This document shows positions 18,532 through 26,116 of a stretch of 53,367 bases of DNA, one piece after another. A program made the position numbers and the translations under genes. The stretch's first letter is position 1. Each line of letters starts with the position of its first letter. The notes below the pieces were generated by a model. It was not told the origin of the DNA. It made no database searches and saw only the letters and a program-made list of their open reading frames with translations. The stretch is from CAZRUA01 sp964603125 (GTDB lineage Bacteria > Bacteroidota > Bacteroidia > B-17B0 > Aurantibacillaceae): contig CAZRUA010000011.1 of the NCBI GenBank assembly GCA_964603125.1, positions 1 through 53,367 of the forward strand. The letters are read 5' to 3'.

Positions 18532-19575
18532 TTATAAAATATTAATATTTTGTTTTAGTAATTCGTCTTTTATTTCATCCGACCAAATGCTGCTTTGCAC
18601 TTCGGCAATATGTTTTTTTTGTAATAATAACATTGCTAATCTCGATTGGCCAATACCTCCGCCAATTGTGTAAGGCAGCTCGTTGTTAAGTAATTTTTTA
18701 TGCCATTCAAGCAATGTTCTTTCCTCGCAGTTTTCTAAAAACAATTGTTTTCTTAATGATTCTGCACTAACTCTTATTCCCATTGATGATATTTCGAAAG
18801 CTCTTTGAAGCGTTGGATTCCACACTAGTATATCGCCATTTAAGCCTTTTTTACCAGGAATAACTTCGCTTATCCAATCATCGTAATCAGGCGCTCTGCC
18901 ATCGTGCTTTTTACCATCTGCTAATTCCGCTCCAATTCCTATAATAAATACAGCACCTTTTTGTTGGCAAATTTTGTTTTCTCTTTCTTTCGGGCTTAGC
19001 TCTGGATAAAGTTTTTGTAAGTCTTCGGAATGTATGAACGTGATTTGTTTTGGTAAAAATGGTTTTAAATGTGGGTAGTTTAAATGTATTTGCTGCTCAG
19101 TTTCTAGTATTGAAGAATATATTTCTTCCACTATTTTTTTTAAGTAAGTAATGCTTCGGTTACTTTCTAAAATTACTTTTTCCCAATCCCATTGATCAAC
19201 GTAAACACTATGAACTTCAGATAAATCTTCATCTGGGCGCAACGCTTTCATATCTGTGTAAAGTCCTTCACCAGGATTAGCTTTTAAACGCTCTAGTTTT
19301 AGTCTTTTCCATTTGGCTAGTGAGTGCACTATCTCAACTCCTGCACCTTTTAAATCTTTTATTTTTACTTCAACGGGATTTTCAATTCCATTTAAATCGT
19401 CGTTAATTCCCGTTCCTTTGCTCACAAGCAATGGAGCCTCCACTTTTAAAAGGTTAAGTTTTTTACTTAAACTAGTTGCGAAATAAGACTTAACTAAGGC
19501 AATAGCACTTTCGGTTTCATACTCACTTAGAGTTGTTTGATACTTTTTTGTTGTTGGTTTTTCGATGGTTAACAT
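18532..19575 (-). CDS. asnA: Aspartate--ammonia ligase (asparagine synthetase A)
   Basis: A 347-residue class-II-synthetase-like enzyme that makes asparagine from aspartate, ammonia and ATP. It follows E. coli AsnA closely along its length: the SKGTGINDDLNG region, VEIVHSLAKWKRLKL, GLYTDMKALRPDEDLSEVHSVYVDQWDWEKV, DGRAPDYDDW, LNGDILVWNP, FEISSMGIRV and TIGGGIGQSRLAMLLLQ. It is the first gene of the operon with pheA and DAHPS/CM, an unusual partnership. Its 5' leader (19576-19846) holds two small Asn/Phe-rich leader ORFs, each ahead of an intrinsic terminator. The ATG at 19575 lies 26 nt past the T tract of the second terminator. Confidence 0.96.
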   Translation of the reverse strand: MLTIEKPTTKKYQTTLSEYETESAIALVKSYFATSLSKKLNLLKVEAPLLVSKGTGINDDLNGIENPVEVKIKDLKGAGVEIVHSLAKWKRLKLERLKANPGEGLYTDMKALRPDEDLSEVHSVYVDQWDWEKVILESNRSITYLKKIVEEIYSSILETEQQIHLNYPHLKPFLPKQITFIHSEDLQKLYPELSPKERENKICQQKGAVFIIGIGAELADGKKHDGRAPDYDDWISEVIPGKKGLNGDILVWNPTLQRAFEISSMGIRVSAESLRKQLFLENCEERTLLEWHKKLLNNELPYTIGGGIGQSRLAMLLLQKKHIAEVQSSIWSDEIKDELLKQNINIL

Positions 19576-19601
19576 ATATTTATTTTTAATTGTTTGTAAA
19601 T

Positions 19602-19628
19602 AAAAAGCCCTGCTTTATAGGCAGGGCT
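19602..19628 (-). terminator. Attenuator 2: intrinsic terminator just before asnA
   Basis: Read on the minus strand, AGCCCTGC, loop CTATAAA, GCAGGGCT, then TTTTTATTT: an 8-bp GC-rich stem with a T tract, on the operon's own strand and only about 26 nt before the asnA start codon. A terminator here would stop asnA itself from being transcribed, so it must be conditional. Confidence 0.88.
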
Positions 19629-19656
19629 CAAGTAATTATATAGAGTGGCCATGCCT
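19619..19656 (-). promoter_or_regulatory. Candidate antiterminator pairing of attenuator 2
   Basis: On the minus strand AGGCATGGC (19656-19648) can pair with GCCCTGCCT (19627-19619), eight of nine positions, using the 5' arm of terminator 2. The first base of the left arm is the last base of the leader 2 stop codon, so a ribosome finishing the leader would cover the arm. The pairing is deduced by eye, not folded. Confidence 0.65.
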
Positions 19657-19703
19657 CATTGAGGATAGTGATTAAAGAAATTATTAAAATTGTTTGTTCT
19701 CAT
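19656..19703 (-). CDS. Leader peptide 2 (MRTNNFNNFFNHYPQ), Asn/Phe-rich
   Basis: A 15-codon ORF with an ATG start and TGA stop, lying between terminator 1 and terminator 2. Five of 15 residues are Asn and three are Phe, with the control region NNFNNFFN in the middle. It begins 8 nt after the T tract of terminator 1, so it is transcribed only when attenuator 1 is read through. Its stop codon touches the antiterminator arm. It is too short for ordinary gene finders. AT-rich DNA favours Asn and Phe codons by itself, but Ile, which is equally AT-rich, is absent here, and Lys is also absent. Confidence 0.8.
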   Translation of the reverse strand: MRTNNFNNFFNHYPQ

Positions 19704-19711
19704 TTTTTGTC

Positions 19712-19743
19712 AAAAAAAAAACCTCCCAAAATTTGGAAGGTTT
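19712..19743 (-). terminator. Attenuator 1: intrinsic terminator in the asnA leader
   Basis: Read on the minus strand, AACCTTCC, loop AAATTTT, GGGAGGTT, then a run of T (19719-19712): an 8-bp stem with one G-U pair. It lies 34 nt downstream of the leader 1 stop codon, with no other gene of this strand between promoter and terminator. It can only act as an attenuator of the operon. Confidence 0.9.
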
Positions 19744-19773
19744 AACTATTATATTTTATACAATAACCTTCCA
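19734..19773 (-). promoter_or_regulatory. Antiterminator pairing of attenuator 1
   Basis: On the minus strand TGGAAGGTT (19773-19765) is the exact 9-base complement of AACCTTCCA (19742-19734), which contains the 5' arm of terminator 1. The two foldings are mutually exclusive. A second perfect hairpin (CTTCAAT at 19795-19789 with ATTGAAG at 19781-19775, minus strand) spans the second Asn run and stop codon of leader 1 and ends one base before the antiterminator arm: the classical 1:2, 2:3, 3:4 layout. Confidence 0.85.
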
Positions 19774-19776
19774 GCT

Positions 19777-19827
19777 TCAATTGTTATTATTGAAGAAACA
19801 GAAATTATTATTGTTTAATTTTTTCAT
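19777..19827 (-). CDS. Leader peptide 1 (MKKLNNNNFCFFNNNN), Asn/Phe-rich
   Basis: A 16-codon ORF, ATG to TGA, starting about 13 nt after the predicted transcript start. Eight of 16 residues are Asn in two runs of four, and three are Phe between the runs. Both AAT and AAC codons are used. Ile, Tyr and Val, though favoured or allowed by AT-rich DNA, are absent. A ribosome waiting at the Asn or Phe codons leaves the antiterminator arm (19773-19765) free; one that reaches the stop codon at 19779-19777 would cover it and let terminator 1 form. The peptide itself probably has no function. Confidence 0.85.
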   Translation of the reverse strand: MKKLNNNNFCFFNNNN

Positions 19828-19846
19828 TTTATAAATTTTTACGCTG

Positions 19847-19879
19847 CAAATATAAATCAATTAAAACTTAAGTTCCAAA
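19847..19879 (-). promoter_or_regulatory. Promoter of the asnA-pheA-DAHPS/CM operon (TTTG-N21-TATATTTG)
   Basis: On the minus strand TTTG (19879-19876), 21-nt spacer, TATATTTG (19854-19847): full matches to both Bacteroidota elements. Predicted transcript start is near 19840, 13 nt before the leader 1 ATG. The stretch between this promoter and the valS terminator (19880-19998) shows no gene. Confidence 0.78.
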
Positions 19880-19998
19880 TTTATTTTGAAGAAACTTTGA
19901 TAATTTGGTTTTGAAAAGGTTTTCTTGTAGTCTGGAATCCCTTTAAAATAAAGGTTTTTGTATTATGTGGGTAGGACAAAAGAAAATTAAATAAAATA

Positions 19999-20030
19999 AA
20001 AGAGTTCGATGTGTTGACACCGAACTCTTT
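19999..20030 (-). terminator. Intrinsic terminator after valS
   Basis: A 10-bp perfect stem (AAAGAGTTCG / CGAACTCTTT) with an inner GTGT/ACAC extension and, on the minus strand, a T-rich tail (TTTATTTTATTT). It lies 18 nt past the valS stop codon and separates valS from the asnA operon. Confidence 0.9.
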
Positions 20031-20048
20031 AAGTATAGTTGAAATAAA

Positions 20049-22688
20049 TTATAACGCTTTTAATTGTTCTTCAATCATCTTGATTTTTGATTCAGCATCC
20101 GATTGTTTTTTGCGCTCAACTTCAATTACTTCGGGCTTTGCGTTGTTTACAAATTTCTCGTTAGATAATTTTTTTAACACTGAATTTAAAAAACCTTGAT
20201 TGTATTCTAAATCTTTAAGCAAGCGTAGTTTCTCTTCTTCAGGGTCGATGTTAGAAGTTAATGGGACAAAGAACTCAGTAGTCCCAATTCTAAAGCTAAT
20301 TGCACCTTCTACATTATCTTTGCTATAAGTAAATGAAGATAAGTTCGCTAATTTGCAAACAGCGTTGTCGAAGTAAGAATGTGTTGCATCAGATTTTTCA
20401 ATTACATCCAATTGTTGTTTTGGAGATAATTGTTTTTGAGCTCTTATATTTCTTACGTTAGCAACCAATTCTTTACTTACTTCAAATTCTGCTAATTGTT
20501 TTTTGTCTAAATCGGCTTTAATTTTTGGCCATTCTGAAATGATAACGCAATCTTTCTCATTACGATCCGCTGTTAAATGCCATATTTCTTCGGTAATAAA
20601 TGGCATCCAAGGATGCATTATTTTTAATAAGCTCTCTAAGAAATTAATTGTTGCATCGTAAGTTGTTTTATCAATTGGTTTTGCTTTACCATCAATAAAT
20701 TCTGGTTTAATCAATTCTAAATACCATGCACAGAAATCATCCCAAACTAGTTTATAAGTAGCCATCAATGCATCACTCATTCTGTATTTTGAATAATGGT
20801 CGTTAATCACTTCTAACTGTTCTGATAATTTGTTTTCAAACCAAGTAATAGCCGCTTTAGATGCTTGTGGTTGATCTGAATTATCAACCTCAAAACCTTT
20901 AATTAGTCGGAATGCATTCCAAACCTTATTAGCAAAGTTTCTACCTTGCTCACAATAACTCTCATCAAACATTAAATCGTTTCCTGCTGGCGAACATAAT
21001 AACATTCCAACGCGCACACCATCAGCTCCGTATTTATCAATTAAATCCAAAGGATCTGGACTATTCCCTAAACTTTTACTCATCTTACGACCTTGTTTAT
21101 CTCTAACAATACCTGTTAGGTAAACATTCGTAAAAGGTTTTTCGTCTAACCATTCGTAGCCAGCAATAATCATACGTGCAACCCAAAAGAATAAAATTTC
21201 TGGTGCAGTAACTAAGTCATTGGTTGGATAATAATATTTTAAATCAGCATTTGCTTTTTCTTTACCGTTAGCAATTACATGCGGATCAAAAACTGTGATA
21301 GGCCACAACCAAGATGAGAACCATGTGTCTAAAACATCTTCATCTTGTTTTATGTCTTCAAGTTTACATTCAGTATTTTTTGTTTTTAATAGTGCATGAG
21401 CTTCATCCAATGTTTTGCAAACAACTGTATTCCCTTTGTTGTCATACCAAGCAGGTATGCGTTGTCCCCACCACAACTGACGGCTAATACACCAGTCATG
21501 TACATTTTCCATCCAATGCTTGTAGGTATTTATAAATTTCTCAGGAATTAATTTAACGTTGTTGTTTAATACATTTTCTAAAGCTGGTTTGCTTACTTTG
21601 TCCATCTTTAAAAACCATTGCATACTCAAACGAGGTTCAATAACAGCTTTGGTTCTTTCGCTATAACCAACTTTATTTTTTATGTCTTCAACTTTTTCAA
21701 CTAAGCCTGCTTCCGTTAAATCTTTTATAATTTGTTTACGGCAAGCAAATCTGTCCATGCCAATATATGCTCCAGCAACCTCACTAATTTTGCCATTTGG
21801 TGTTAAAGCATCAATAGTTGGCAGACCATGTTTTTGGCCTAAGTTAAAGTCATTAATATCGTGTGCAGGAGTAACTTTTAATGCGCCAGTTCCAAATTCA
21901 GCATCAACATAATCATCAAAAATGATTGGAACAGCTCGGTTTACAACTGGTACAATTGCTTTTTTACCTTTTAAGTGTTTGTATCGCTCATCATTTGGGT
22001 TAACACACACAGCGGTATCACCCATAATGGTTTCAGGACGAGTTGTTGCTACAGTTAAAAATTCTTCAGTACCCTCTATTTTATATTTTACGTAAACTAG
22101 TTTGCTTTGTGTTTCCTTGTGCTCAACTTCTTCATCACTTACAGCAGTTAAACCTTCTGGGTCCCAATTTACCATACGCACACCGCGGTATATTTGTCCC
22201 TTTTTATGCAAGTCAATAAAAACATCAATTACTGCCTCACTTAAATCTTGGTCCATTGTAAATTTAGTTCTATCCCAATCGCAACTTGCACCTAGTTTTT
22301 TAAGTTGTTCTAAAATAATTCCACCATATTTTTCTTTCCATTCCCACGCATATTTCAAGAAATCTTCACGTGATAAATCACTTTTATTAATTCCTTTTTC
22401 TTTAAGCATAGCCACAACTTTAGCCTCTGTTGCAATACTGGCATGATCTGTTCCAGGAACCCAACAAGCGTTTTTCCCCAACATACGCGCTCTGCGAATT
22501 AATACATCCTGAATGGTATTGTTTAGCATGTGCCCCATATGTAACACCCCGGTAACGTTTGGTGGAGGAATTACAATAGTATAAGGTTCACGCTCATCTG
22601 GTGTTGATTTAAAGAATTTTTTGTCTAACCAATACTGATACCACTTATCTTGAGCAGCTTGCGAATTGTATGTTTTTGGAATTTCCAT
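20049..22688 (-). CDS. valS: Valine--tRNA ligase
   Basis: An 879-residue class I synthetase that charges tRNA-Val in the cytoplasm. The HIGH motif is present as VTGVLHMGHMLNNTIQDVLIRR (about 45) and the KMSKS motif as GRKMSKSLGNSPDPLDLI (about 523). CWVPGTDHASIATE, the editing-domain TTRPETIMGDTAVCVNP, and DVLDTWFSSWLWP are typical of ValRS. A C-terminal coiled-coil arm (EEEKLRLLKDLEYNQGFLN to the end) is intact. Length is normal for the family. It is single, with its own promoter and terminator; no leader-peptide attenuator is visible before it. Confidence 0.97.
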   Translation of the reverse strand: MEIPKTYNSQAAQDKWYQYWLDKKFFKSTPDEREPYTIVIPPPNVTGVLHMGHMLNNTIQDVLIRRARMLGKNACWVPGTDHASIATEAKVVAMLKEKGINKSDLSREDFLKYAWEWKEKYGGIILEQLKKLGASCDWDRTKFTMDQDLSEAVIDVFIDLHKKGQIYRGVRMVNWDPEGLTAVSDEEVEHKETQSKLVYVKYKIEGTEEFLTVATTRPETIMGDTAVCVNPNDERYKHLKGKKAIVPVVNRAVPIIFDDYVDAEFGTGALKVTPAHDINDFNLGQKHGLPTIDALTPNGKISEVAGAYIGMDRFACRKQIIKDLTEAGLVEKVEDIKNKVGYSERTKAVIEPRLSMQWFLKMDKVSKPALENVLNNNVKLIPEKFINTYKHWMENVHDWCISRQLWWGQRIPAWYDNKGNTVVCKTLDEAHALLKTKNTECKLEDIKQDEDVLDTWFSSWLWPITVFDPHVIANGKEKANADLKYYYPTNDLVTAPEILFFWVARMIIAGYEWLDEKPFTNVYLTGIVRDKQGRKMSKSLGNSPDPLDLIDKYGADGVRVGMLLCSPAGNDLMFDESYCEQGRNFANKVWNAFRLIKGFEVDNSDQPQASKAAITWFENKLSEQLEVINDHYSKYRMSDALMATYKLVWDDFCAWYLELIKPEFIDGKAKPIDKTTYDATINFLESLLKIMHPWMPFITEEIWHLTADRNEKDCVIISEWPKIKADLDKKQLAEFEVSKELVANVRNIRAQKQLSPKQQLDVIEKSDATHSYFDNAVCKLANLSSFTYSKDNVEGAISFRIGTTEFFVPLTSNIDPEEEKLRLLKDLEYNQGFLNSVLKKLSNEKFVNNAKPEVIEVERKKQSDAESKIKMIEEQLKAL

Positions 22689-22708
22689 GTTTTAAAAAAA
22701 ATGAACAG

Positions 22709-22716
22709 CAAAGTTA
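22709..22716 (-). promoter_or_regulatory. -7 box TAACTTTG for valS
   Basis: On the minus strand TAACTTTG matches TAnnTTTG fully, 20 nt before the valS ATG. No clear TTTG is present at the usual distance upstream. Confidence 0.45.
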
Positions 22717-22784
22717 AACTTCTATTTTAAATTATAGAGTTTTTTACTAGTATTTTACTTTGAAATCACACAATTATTGAAGTA

Positions 22785-22813
22785 TTTGTGTATTTATAAA
22801 AACCTTATCTTCG
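22785..22813 (+). promoter_or_regulatory. Probable promoter of fabI (TTTG-N17-TATCTTCG)
   Basis: TTTG at 22785-22788 and TATCTTCG at 22806-22813: one mismatch in the -7 box and a spacer about 2 nt short. It would give an untranslated leader of about 15 nt before the ATG at 22835. Confidence 0.4.
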
Positions 22814-22834
22814 TGCAAACAAAAACAAATTAAA

Positions 22835-23647
22835 ATGAGTAATAATTTATTAAAAGGAAAGCGTGGTATCATTACTGGAGCTTTAAATGAAGATTCAATT
22901 GCTTGGAAAACAGCATTAAAGGCTCATGAGCAAGGCGCGCAAATCGTTTTAACTAACGCACCTTTGGCAATGCGCATGGGTGAAATAAATAAATTAGCTG
23001 AGGCAACAAATAGTCAAATTGTGCCTGCAGACGCAACTAATGTTGAGGAATTAACTAATTTATTCACCAAATCGCAAGAGATAATGGGTGGTAAAATTGA
23101 CTTTGTTTTGCATAGTATTGGGATGAGTCCAAATATTCGTAAGAGTATTCCATATGCTGAGTTAAATTATGAGTTCTATAACAAAACAATTGATATTTCG
23201 GCTTTATCGTTGCACAAAATGTTAAGTGTAGCATACAAAATGGATGCAATGAATGAATGGGGAAGCTTTGTTTCTTTATCTTATATTGCTGCTCAAAGAA
23301 CTTATTCTTTTTATACAGATATGGCTGATGCTAAAGCTTTGTTAGAAAGTATAGTTCGTAGTTTTGGTTTACATTATGGTAAATATCGTAATGTACGTGT
23401 GAATTCAATTTCACAATCACCAACAAAAACTACAGCAGGTAGTGGAATTAAAGGCTTTGAAGATTTCTTTAATTTTGCTGAGTTAAATTCGCCATTGGGT
23501 AATGCAAGCGCTGAGGCATGTGCTGATTATTGTGTGTCAATGTTTAGTGATTTAACCAAAATGGTAACAATGCAAAATTTATTTCACGATGGAGGATACA
23601 GCAATACAGGTATTACAAGTGAATTAATGGAAAAATTTGTAAAGTAA
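22835..23647 (+). CDS. fabI: Enoyl-[acyl-carrier-protein] reductase (NADH)
   Basis: A 270-residue short-chain dehydrogenase of the FabI type, performing the last step of each fatty-acid elongation round. The N terminus has the FabI-specific GKRGIITGALNEDSIAWKTA nucleotide-binding loop in place of the usual SDR TGxxxGxG. VLHSIGMSPN follows, and the catalytic Tyr-x6-Lys is seen in YSFYTDMADAKALLE. The substrate loop NSISQSPTKTTAGSGIKGF and C-terminal FHDGGYSNTGIT are also typical. Length is normal. Single gene, ended by a strong terminator. Confidence 0.93.
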   Translation: MSNNLLKGKRGIITGALNEDSIAWKTALKAHEQGAQIVLTNAPLAMRMGEINKLAEATNSQIVPADATNVEELTNLFTKSQEIMGGKIDFVLHSIGMSPNIRKSIPYAELNYEFYNKTIDISALSLHKMLSVAYKMDAMNEWGSFVSLSYIAAQRTYSFYTDMADAKALLESIVRSFGLHYGKYRNVRVNSISQSPTKTTAGSGIKGFEDFFNFAELNSPLGNASAEACADYCVSMFSDLTKMVTMQNLFHDGGYSNTGITSELMEKFVK

Positions 23648-23666
23648 TTTAGGAAATATATTAACT

Positions 23667-23701
23667 AAAAGCCTCAATTACATTGTAGTTGAGGCTTTTT
23701 T
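23667..23701 (+). terminator. Intrinsic terminator after fabI
   Basis: An 11-bp stem AAAAGCCTCAA / TTGAGGCTTTT with a partly paired TTACATTGTAG loop and a T run. It starts 20 nt after the stop codon. Confidence 0.92.
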
Positions 23702-23713
23702 ATTTATCTTAAA

Positions 23714-24235
23714 ATGGAACTAGTTCTAGAAACTCAACGACTTATTTTGCGTAAGATAGAAATAAGTGATACAGAAGATATGTATGAAATGGATTCAGAT
23801 CCGGATGTGCATCTTTATTTGGGGAATAATACTGCTAAATCAATTGATGATACGAAAGCCGTTGTAAATACCATTTTGAAGAAATATAAAGAAGATGGAA
23901 TTGGGCGATACGCTGTTGTTGAAAAGGCTTCAGGTAAGTTTGTTGGCTGGTGTGGGTTAAACTTAGTTAAAACCGAAATGAATGGACATGTTAATTTTTA
24001 TGATTTTGGTTATCGATTAAAGAAGGAGGCTTGGGGTAAAGGTTATGCTACAGAAGCATCTTTAGCATGGATAAAATATGGTTTGGATGAAAAGAAGCTA
24101 AAAGTTATATACGCTTATGCGCATGTAGATAATACTGCATCTAGAAAAATATTAGAGAAATTAGGCTTTAAACATATTAATGTGTTCAATCTCATAAATT
24201 TACCATTTGACTGGTTTGAGTTAGTTCATAAGTAA
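23714..24235 (+). CDS. GNAT acetyltransferase (RimJ/RimL type)
   Basis: A 173-residue GNAT enzyme. It begins MELVLETQRLILRKIEISDTEDMYEMDSD, the standard opening of RimJ/RimL-like N-acetyltransferases, and has the acetyl-CoA loop as LKKEAWGKGYATEASLAWIKYG (Gly-x-Gly-Tyr-Ala-Thr-Glu), followed by VDNTASRKILEKLGF. The acceptor is unknown: this subfamily acetylates protein N termini, aminoglycosides or small amines. It is transcribed separately from fabI, between two terminators. Confidence 0.88.
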   Translation: MELVLETQRLILRKIEISDTEDMYEMDSDPDVHLYLGNNTAKSIDDTKAVVNTILKKYKEDGIGRYAVVEKASGKFVGWCGLNLVKTEMNGHVNFYDFGYRLKKEAWGKGYATEASLAWIKYGLDEKKLKVIYAYAHVDNTASRKILEKLGFKHINVFNLINLPFDWFELVHK

Positions 24236-24238
24236 AAT

Positions 24239-24270
24239 AAACCCCGAATTAGACTCTAATTCGGGGTTTT
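24239..24270. terminator. Bidirectional terminator between GNAT and chitinase genes
   Basis: A 14-bp perfect stem (AAACCCCGAATTAG / CTAATTCGGGGTTT) with a 3-nt loop and A/T flanks on both sides, lying between converging genes. The remaining 190 nt to the chitinase stop show nothing further. Confidence 0.88.
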
Positions 24271-24459
24271 AAATTTAAAAACGTTTGACTTTTTATTCTA
24301 CCTAACTTTCTTTCAATTTAAAAAACATGGTTGCTAAAAGAATTTTAGAATAATACGCCTAACGTTTTTTGGGAACAAATTTTTGCAACAACTAAATACT
24401 AAAGCTGCCTTTTGTTAATTCTTTAATAAATTTAATTATCGCAAAAATTGTTTCCATTA

Positions 24460-25947
24460 TCATTGAATTATTAATTTCTTAATTGTTGAGTTATTTATAA
24501 TGATAAAGTACATTCCTTTATCTAATAAATTAAGGTTTAAAAGTGTTTCGCTTTTTTGTTTTGTTAATACTTTAACCGTTTGACCTAATTGATTTTTAAT
24601 GCAAACTTCTGCTGATTCGTATTTTAAAGAATTAGGAAAGTTTAGGCTAAATTCTCCATTAGATGGGTTAGGGTATATTGAAAAATCAATAACAGTTTCT
24701 TTGTTCTCAATACCAATACTTGTTGAACAAAAAACAGTGTTTAGGGTGTCAATTAATGGTGTTTCGGCAACTATGCCCGAACCAAGAGAAGTCTCCATGT
24801 AATCTCCAGTTATTTCCCAAATAATAGCTCCACGTGCATTATTGTTTTTAATAAACTCACCTTTCATTGCTATTGATTTTTTGTTATCAAATGATACAAA
24901 AGTTCCTGCTGCCTGTGTTCCTGTATTGCCCAATAAATAGGGTACTTTAGCAACATTGTCCCAATATTCGGTAAATTGACTAATGTTTTTTACCACATTG
25001 TAGTATAAGGGTGTCCCATCGTCTTCAAAAAATAGGCTGTTATTACCGGTGCAATTTGTTGGTTGATAAAGCGCAGAAGCCCCCATCTGCGATCGTCCAT
25101 AAAATGCAAGACCTAAGTTTATTTTTGTTGATGGAACATTATGTGTAGTTGTTAAAATAGTAAAGGCACTGTTTAAATTAAAGCTTGCATCTCCAACAGT
25201 AGTTGCCTGTAATGGTGAGTTATGGTTTGCAACACAATCCCAAGCTCCAAAGTAGTCATAGCTCATTACGTTAATCATATCAATAATGTTCACCACATTA
25301 CTCCATTCAATGTTTTGCATTTTTACTTGGTCTGCACTAAAACAAGCTGATAGTAAATAGTTTTTGCTGTTGATGCTACCTAAATAACTTAGTGAGTCTT
25401 TTATTTGTTGCATCAGCAACGTGAAATTGTGTTTATCATTTGCGGTTCCTGAGTGTTCGGCAAAACCAGGGTATTCCCAGTCAATGTCAATGCCATCAAA
25501 ATGATAAAAATTAATTAATCTATTGCACTCAGATGCAAATTTCGCTCTTAAAGTCTGGCTAGCAGCAATTGTAGGGAAGTTGTCCGAAAGTGTCCAGCCG
25601 CCTATTGAAACCATAACTTTAGTTCCAGCTTGATGGGCTAAATCAATAATTGAAGTATTAGGGTAATAACTTGTAGGGTTGGTTGACCAGTTGATTTGTC
25701 CTTGTAATAAATTTTCGTCAGCCCATGTGTCGGTATTACTGATAGTTCCGTTTAATTCAGGTTTAAAAAAGCAATAGTTAATAATTGAGTAGCTGTTATA
25801 TTTTATTGCGCTTGGTTTAACAAGTTTTGTTCTATCGTACCATTGCCAATTAGGGTAATAGCCTACAATCTCCTTGCAGGGTTGTGCAGCAATTTTGAAG
25901 ATGCTTAAAGTTAAAATGAAAAATGTAAAAAATGATTTTTTAGACAT
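24460..25947 (-). CDS. Secreted GH18 chitinase with type IX (type A) sorting domain
   Basis: A 495-residue exported glycoside hydrolase. The signal peptide starts MSKKSFFTFFILTLSIFKIA; an ATG at 25971 would add eight residues but overlaps a -7 box. The GH18 barrel shows CKEIVGYYPNWQWYDR, SIGGWTLSDNFP (beta-3 Ser-x-Gly-Gly) and the catalytic DGIDIDWEYPG (DxxDxDxE with Glu as acid/base, about residue 162), then VNVMSYDYFGAWD and GAIIWEITGDY. The last 75 residues are a Por-type sorting domain (IYPNPSNGEFSLNF, GMYFIIINN, KKLIIQ). It is expected to cut beta-1,4-GlcNAc polymers outside the cell. Confidence 0.93.
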   Translation of the reverse strand: MSKKSFFTFFILTLSIFKIAAQPCKEIVGYYPNWQWYDRTKLVKPSAIKYNSYSIINYCFFKPELNGTISNTDTWADENLLQGQINWSTNPTSYYPNTSIIDLAHQAGTKVMVSIGGWTLSDNFPTIAASQTLRAKFASECNRLINFYHFDGIDIDWEYPGFAEHSGTANDKHNFTLLMQQIKDSLSYLGSINSKNYLLSACFSADQVKMQNIEWSNVVNIIDMINVMSYDYFGAWDCVANHNSPLQATTVGDASFNLNSAFTILTTTHNVPSTKINLGLAFYGRSQMGASALYQPTNCTGNNSLFFEDDGTPLYYNVVKNISQFTEYWDNVAKVPYLLGNTGTQAAGTFVSFDNKKSIAMKGEFIKNNNARGAIIWEITGDYMETSLGSGIVAETPLIDTLNTVFCSTSIGIENKETVIDFSIYPNPSNGEFSLNFPNSLKYESAEVCIKNQLGQTVKVLTKQKSETLLNLNLLDKGMYFIIINNSTIKKLIIQ

Positions 25948-25964
25948 TATGTTCTTTTTTTTGA

Positions 25965-25972
25965 CAAACATA
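25965..25972 (-). promoter_or_regulatory. -7 box TATGTTTG for the chitinase gene
   Basis: On the minus strand TATGTTTG fits TAnnTTTG. It contains the alternative ATG at 25971, so the transcript would start downstream of that codon and the ATG at 25947 is preferred. Confidence 0.42.
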
Positions 25973-26116
25973 CTGCCGTAATCATGCTTTTAAAAACTAT
26001 AAAAAATTATAAATTACATTAAATTTTGGTTAATATTTAATATCCATTAGTTTTAATTAATTGAATAACAATTGATTAATATTTTAAATTTATTCTTATT
26101 TTTACCATAAATTACA

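Noticed and set aside
19576..19846. T-box riboswitch or amino-acid riboswitch before asnA
   Set aside because: I see no T-box sequence or specifier-loop pattern; the short ORFs, antiterminator arms and terminators explain the leader.
24271..24459. Small RNA or regulatory leader between GNAT and chitinase
   Set aside because: AT-rich, no promoter on either strand that I can support, no clear hairpin beyond the terminator.
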